In this document: one piece after another, positions 5,269-8,069 of the stretch
How positions within the stretch are numbered: the first letter of the stretch is position 1
Layout: every line of letters begins with the position of its first letter
Assembly (NCBI GenBank): GCA_007125255.1
Contig: SLDM01000438.1
Span: forward strand, 1 to 8,069
Reading direction: 5' to 3'
Length of the DNA: 8,069 bases
Origin: Phycisphaerales bacterium
GTDB lineage: Bacteria > Planctomycetota > Phycisphaerae > Phycisphaerales > SM1A02
The notes under the pieces: generated by a model
Database searches by the model: none
Told to the model about the DNA's origin: nothing
Seen by the model: only the letters and a program-made list of their open reading frames with translations
Program-made: the position numbers and the translations under genes

Positions 5269-6365
5269 CAGGGATAGGCGATCCGGGTCTCGCCGTCCCG
5301 GATCTTTCGGATCCCGTCGCGCTGCAGGAAGTCGTGCGGGAAGCCCGGTTCGATGGCGCTGGCGTCATCCAGTCTTCGCTGATGCCCTTCGTCCAGGATA
5401 AAGTCGAGGCAGGCGAGATTGTCTTCAAGCTGCTCGGGCTTCCGCGCGCCGATGATCGGGCTCACGACGCCCGGCTTCTGCAGGAGCCAGTTGAGCGCAA
5501 CCTGGGCCGCGGGCCGGTCGACTTCTCCGGCCACCTCCAGCAGCGCTTCGATGATGCGGACCTTCCGCTCGGTGAGCCTGACCGCGCGGCCGCCATCCTC
5601 GGCCCGCCGGCGTTCCTCTTCGTCCAGCTCATCCAGGTCCTTCCGCGAATACTTGCCGGTCAACACGCCCCCGCCGAGCGGTGACCATGGAGTCACTCCC
5701 AGGTTGAACTCGCGCGCCATCGGCATGAGATCGCGCTCGACCGTGCGCTGAACGAGACTGTATTCGATCTGCAGGGCGATGAACGGCGACCAGCCGCGAA
5801 GTTCCGCCAGCGTGTTGGCCTGCGCGACTTTCCACGCTGGAAAATCGGAAACGCCTACGTAGAGGATCTTTCCCGACCGCACCGCATCATCGAGCGCCCG
5901 CATGAGCTCTTCCGTCGGCGTCCGTTCATCCCACGCGTGGACCCAGTAGAGATCAATACAGTCGGTCTGCAACCGCTTGAGACTCGCCTCGAGCGCGTGA
6001 GTCAGGTTCTTGCGGTGATTGCCCCCGGCGTTCGGGTCGGCCGGGTCCATGCTCAAGGTGTACTTGGTCGCCAGGACGAAGCGGTCGCGCCGGCCCTGGA
6101 GAAATGAACCGAGCATCGTTTCGCTCTCGCCGTTGGTGTACATGTTGGCGGTGTCGACGAAGTTGCCGCCCCGATCGGCGTACCGATCGAAGAGCCGGCG
6201 GCTGGTGGCCTCATCCGCGCCCCAGCCCCAGCCGGGTCCGAACGTCATCGCGCCGAGGCAGAGCGGCGAGACGCGCAGGCCGCTCCGTCCGAGCAGGCGG
6301 TAGTGGTCGAGGCGGGTGAGCGTTCCGGATTCGGTCCGGGCCGGTTCGATTGATGTTTGTGTCAT
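5268..6365 (-). CDS. Aldo/keto reductase
   Basis: The 365-residue cytosolic NADPH-dependent oxidoreductase has the (beta/alpha)8 aldo/keto reductase fold, of the YhdN/IolS or aryl-alcohol dehydrogenase-like group; its substrate is unknown. The sequence opens into the typical YRLLGRSGLRVSPLCLG (22-38). The catalytic tetrad is complete: Asp71 and Tyr76 in FVDTANMY, Lys101 in LATKY, and His143 in YWVHAWD. NADPH-binding features follow: GVTPWSPLGGGVLTGKY in the middle, and IIGARKPEQLEDNLACL near the C-terminus. The ATG at 6363-6365 leaves about 20 extra residues before the conserved start; no obvious SD precedes it and no better in-frame start is visible. It runs opposite to the heptose operon, ending 19 nt from it, and is divergent from the Kazal protein gene, so it is probably monocistronic. 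A TACGAT on the minus strand at 6440-6445 is a possible -10, but no good -35 supports it. Confidence 0.92.
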   Translation of the reverse strand: MTQTSIEPARTESGTLTRLDHYRLLGRSGLRVSPLCLGAMTFGPGWGWGADEATSRRLFDRYADRGGNFVDTANMYTNGESETMLGSFLQGRRDRFVLATKYTLSMDPADPNAGGNHRKNLTHALEASLKRLQTDCIDLYWVHAWDERTPTEELMRALDDAVRSGKILYVGVSDFPAWKVAQANTLAELRGWSPFIALQIEYSLVQRTVERDLMPMAREFNLGVTPWSPLGGGVLTGKYSRKDLDELDEEERRRAEDGGRAVRLTERKVRIIEALLEVAGEVDRPAAQVALNWLLQKPGVVSPIIGARKPEQLEDNLACLDFILDEGHQRRLDDASAIEPGFPHDFLQRDGIRKIRDGETRIAYP

Positions 6366-6508
6366 GGTGTCATGGCGTGATCTGTGGGCAAAGTGTGTCG
6401 GGACCGGGACGACGGCGCGTCCGCGAGGCGTTCGGGAAGATCGTAGCGCGCCAGGGGGCGGAGATCACGAACTGCCAATGCGCGGAATATACGAGGGGCC
6501 GATCTTTC
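6366..6508. other. Divergent intergenic region, reductase side
   Basis: These bases lie between the divergent reductase and Kazal-protein genes and contain no credible gene. They should hold the reductase promoter. The best candidate is TACGAT read on the minus strand (6440-6445), about 75 nt before that gene's ATG. Two CAT trinucleotides (6363-6365 and 6371-6373) give neighbouring minus-strand ATGs, only the first in the reductase frame. Confidence 0.5.
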
Positions 6509-6536
6509 TTGCGTTCATGTTTCGGTGCGATATGAT
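6509..6536 (+). promoter_or_regulatory. Candidate sigma-70-type promoter for the Kazal protein gene
   Basis: TTGCGT (6509-6514) and TATGAT (6531-6536) are separated by 16 nt. The -10 matches the TATAAT consensus at five of six positions and the -35 at three of six. Transcription would start near 6543, giving an untranslated leader of about 88 nt, unlike the short-leader genes at 301, 1360 and 2956. Confidence 0.45.
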
Positions 6537-6616
6537 GCGCGCGTTGTCTTCGGGTCATTTGATGCGTTCATCGTGTGGGCCAACTTGGGGCGGTGAACGC
6601 GGGTTCCGGAACGAAA

Positions 6617-6622
6617 AAGGAG
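6617..6622 (+). promoter_or_regulatory. Shine-Dalgarno of the Kazal protein gene
   Basis: AAGGAG at 6617-6622 in an A-rich context lies 8 nt before ATG 6631. It is the strongest ribosome site in front of any full gene in the window. It fixes the start here rather than at the in-frame ATG at 6655. Confidence 0.8.
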
Positions 6623-6630
6623 TTTGAGTC

Positions 6631-7695
6631 ATGTACGGAAGAACGACTCGTTCGATGAGCGATCGGCCCGCCGGTGCGGTCCGCGTGCGCACGCCCTGGT
6701 CCATCGGCGCGATCGCTTTGGTCTGCGTCTTCACGCTCACCATGGTCGGCATGCCCCTGACCGCCAGCGATGATGCCGTCGACGCCAATGACGGCGATCC
6801 CGGCGCGGAGATCAAGTGCAAGGCCAACGCCGACTGCGGCAAGGGCCAGTATTGCGCCAAGAACCCCGGTGACTGTGACGGCTCCGGCGTCTGTGACACC
6901 ATGCCGACAGCCTGCCCGAAGATTCTTGATCCCGTCTGCGGGTGCGACAATCGGACCTACGACAACGCCTGCCTGGCCGCCTCCGCCGGCGTCAATGTCG
7001 CCTACCACGGCAAGTGCGAGAAAGGCGCGTGTGTCACCAACGGCCAGTGCCCGAAGGGCTTCTTCTGTGAGAAGAAGGTCGGCGACTGCGACGGGAAGGG
7101 TTCGTGCACGGAGAAGCCCTTCGCCTGCCTCGACGTGTGGATTCCGGTCTGCGGCTGCGATGGCAAGACCTACAGCAATGACTGCTACGCCGCGAGCGCC
7201 GGCGTCAGCGTCGCGTACGAGGGCAAGTGCAAGCCCGGCGCGTGCGTGGCGAACAGCCAGTGCAAGCCCGACGCTTACTGCGCGAAGGAAAAGGGTGACT
7301 GCAACGGCGTCGGCACCTGCGAGGACCGTCCGATCTACTGCCTGCTCTACTATCTGCCGACCTGCGGGTGCGACGGGGTGACCTACAGCAACGCCTGCTT
7401 CGCGGCCGCAAACGGCGCGAACGTCGCCTTCAAGGGCTACTGCGGTTTCGGCCCCGGCCCGGGCGTGCCGATGGAGAAAGCCATGTCGCCCGCGGCGGGT
7501 GATATTCTCCGCGAGCTGGATATCAGCGGTACCGGCATGATCGACATCCAGGACGTCCAGGCGGTGATCGCCGCCTGGGGCGGATGCGAGAGTTGCGAGG
7601 CGGACTTCAGCCGCAATGGGTCCGTCGGCGCAGAGGATCTGCTGATTCTGCTCGACTGGTTCGGCGCGGACGTGCCCGCCGCCCCGAGCCGCTGA
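6631..7695 (+). CDS. Secreted protein with three Kazal/follistatin-like units and a dockerin-like EF-hand C-terminus
   Basis: The 354-residue exported protein is a probable serine-protease inhibitor or extracellular binding protein. Residues 1-22 are basic and 23-43 hydrophobic, a long signal peptide or anchor with possible cleavage after LTAS (43-46). Three Cys-rich units, 63-129, 134-200 and 205-271, repeat with an exact 71-residue period, ten Cys each at identical positions. Each joins a four-Cys EGF/follistatin-like part to a Kazal part with a PVCGCDGKTYSNDC-type core. The second Cys of CGCD probably replaces the missing Cys that follows NxC in classical Kazal domains. By ovomucoid alignment the P1 residues are Lys97, Asp168 and Leu239. 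After a Gly/Pro linker, residues 297-345 form two EF-hand-like loops (DISGTGMIDIQD and DFSRNGSVGAED) around WGGCESCEAD, a planctomycete-style dockerin-like domain; Ser sits at loop position 3 in both. Inhibitory activity is inferred, not shown. Confidence 0.87.
   Translation: MYGRTTRSMSDRPAGAVRVRTPWSIGAIALVCVFTLTMVGMPLTASDDAVDANDGDPGAEIKCKANADCGKGQYCAKNPGDCDGSGVCDTMPTACPKILDPVCGCDNRTYDNACLAASAGVNVAYHGKCEKGACVTNGQCPKGFFCEKKVGDCDGKGSCTEKPFACLDVWIPVCGCDGKTYSNDCYAASAGVSVAYEGKCKPGACVANSQCKPDAYCAKEKGDCNGVGTCEDRPIYCLLYYLPTCGCDGVTYSNACFAAANGANVAFKGYCGFGPGPGVPMEKAMSPAAGDILRELDISGTGMIDIQDVQAVIAAWGGCESCEADFSRNGSVGAEDLLILLDWFGADVPAAPSR
6817..7443 (+). repeat. Three 213-nt-period coding repeats (Kazal units)
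   Basis: Units at 6817-7017, 7030-7230 and 7243-7443 encode 67 residues each, with 12-nt spacers, so the period is exactly 213 nt. All ten Cys codons keep their spacing across the three units. Protein identity is clearly higher in the second halves (GDC..G...C....C and CGCDG.TYSN.C.AA..G..VA..G.C) than in the first. The pattern indicates internal duplication followed by divergence. Confidence 0.9.
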
Positions 7696-7707
7696 GTGCG
7701 AGCGTTA

Positions 7708-7726
7708 CCGTCCCGGTAAGGGACGG
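7708..7726 (+). terminator. First hairpin after the Kazal protein gene
   Basis: CCGTCCC (7708-7714) pairs perfectly with GGGACGG (7720-7726) around a GGTAA loop, starting 12 nt after the stop codon. No T tract follows, so it is more likely a 3' stabilising stem or an accessory to the terminator just downstream. An alternative pairing, TTACC with GGTAA, overlaps it. Confidence 0.4.
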
Positions 7727-7744
7727 ATCAACCCGAATGGCAGC

Positions 7745-7781
7745 GCCGGTCTCCGACTTGTCGGGGGCCGGCTCTCGTTTT
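7745..7781 (+). terminator. Intrinsic terminator with CUUG tetraloop
   Basis: GCCGGTCTCCGA (7745-7756) pairs with TCGGGGGCCGGC (7761-7772), a 12-bp stem with two G-U pairs closed by the stable CUUG tetraloop. It is followed by TCTCGTTTT. Stem, loop and T-rich tail all fit a rho-independent terminator for the Kazal protein gene, about 50 nt after its stop. Confidence 0.75.
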
Positions 7782-8069
7782 GCCGGGCGTCCTCCGGGGC
7801 GTCCTGAACGCGGCGATGAGCGATGCCATCTGGTCGCGCGGGCGGATCGCGGATGACAGTGAGCCAGGGAGACGTTTTCCAGGATCAGATCCGGGCCAGC
7901 AGAGCAATAACCTCGGAGGACGCGGAGAGCGCGGAGAGAACGCGGAGTCGGACGAGAAGACTCGCTGGCGGTTTCAATGGCGGCGCTTCAGAAGTCGGTG
8001 AACGTGACCGGCAGGGATGAGAGCGTCCCGCGAAGGAATCCGGAGAAGGGCCGCAGGCTGGCGCCTCCA
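7782..8069. other. Gene-free 3' region
   Basis: Nothing beyond the terminator reads as a convincing gene. The short open frames here are Arg/Ser-rich and cross the purine-rich GGAGNNCGC repeat at 7906-7947. A minus-strand frame entering from the right edge ends in SLPVTFTDF and a TGA at 7988-7990; it could be the tail of a gene lying beyond the window, but 26 residues are too few to judge. Confidence 0.6.
7906..7947 (+). repeat. Purine-rich short tandem repeat (GGAGRRCGC type)
   Basis: After AATAACCTC come GGAGGACGC, GGAGAGCGC, GGAGAGAACGC and GGAG, a 9-nt unit with one 2-nt insertion. Short arrays of this kind (CGGAGGACGCGGAGA...) are familiar in intergenic DNA of planctomycetes and other large bacterial genomes. 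Here it is the only copy in the window, and its function is unknown. Confidence 0.6.

Noticed and set aside
6440..6445. TACGAT on the minus strand as the aldo/keto reductase promoter
   Set aside because: No -35 at a suitable distance and about 75 nt from the start codon; too weak to list as a separate site.
7988..8068. Possible C-terminal end of a minus-strand gene entering from the right edge
   Set aside because: Only 26 residues before the stop are visible, with no recognisable motif, so it cannot be told from chance.
7977..8069. Plus-strand ATG frame open to the right edge
   Set aside because: It is 31 residues, lacks a ribosome site, and its composition is Arg/Pro-rich like the neighbouring repeats.
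1..8069. tRNA, rRNA, CRISPR array, insertion sequence or toxin-antitoxin pair
   Set aside because: The few TTCGA-type stretches I found have no acceptor stem or anticodon arm. There are no regularly spaced identical repeats with unique spacers, no transposase, and no small paired toxin-like genes.

Overview
The window is very GC-rich, and three features suggest a member of the Planctomycetota, probably a Phycisphaerae-like lineage. These are a secreted Cys-rich protein ending in a dockerin-like double EF-hand of the type common in that phylum, a divergent TIGR01777 epimerase of a form I associate with planctomycetes, and intergenic DNA full of short dispersed repeats. The taxonomic call is an inference from protein style; no rRNA or other marker gene is present.

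Layout: 1-283 is repeat-bearing non-coding DNA. 301-1269 (+) encodes a TIGR01777/DUF1731 NAD(P)-binding epimerase-like protein. 1360-2313 (+) encodes a multi-pass membrane protein of the UPF0104/LPG-synthase-TM flippase-like type. 2314-2936 is a long gene-free stretch with a tandem repeat, a row of hairpins and dispersed-repeat remnants. 2956-5248 (+) is a tightly packed three-gene operon joined by two ATGA overlaps: a GmhB-type heptose-bisphosphate phosphatase fused in frame to a two-helix membrane tail, a small unknown protein with a 14-Asp tail, and a WaaF-type heptosyltransferase. 5268-6365 (-) is an aldo/keto reductase converging on the operon with a 19-nt gap. 6631-7695 (+) is a secreted protein with three identical-spacing Kazal/follistatin-like units, transcribed divergently from the reductase and ending at a good intrinsic terminator. 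7782-8069 holds another short repeat and no convincing gene.

How the genes work together: the phosphatase and the heptosyltransferase fit one pathway. The phosphatase makes heptose-1-phosphate on the way to ADP-heptose, and the transferase adds heptose to a lipid-A-type core at the cytoplasmic face of the inner membrane. The two-helix tail could anchor the phosphatase at the membrane, although a strong internal ribosome site suggests a separately made small membrane protein in the same frame. The remaining genes look monocistronic and metabolically unrelated.

I found no clearly new multi-gene system. The best leads are the phosphatase/membrane-tail fusion with its internal start, the exactly periodic three-unit Kazal protein whose three predicted reactive-site residues differ (Lys, Asp, Leu), the poly-Asp operon protein, and a run of four perfect hairpins in the 2314-2936 gap.
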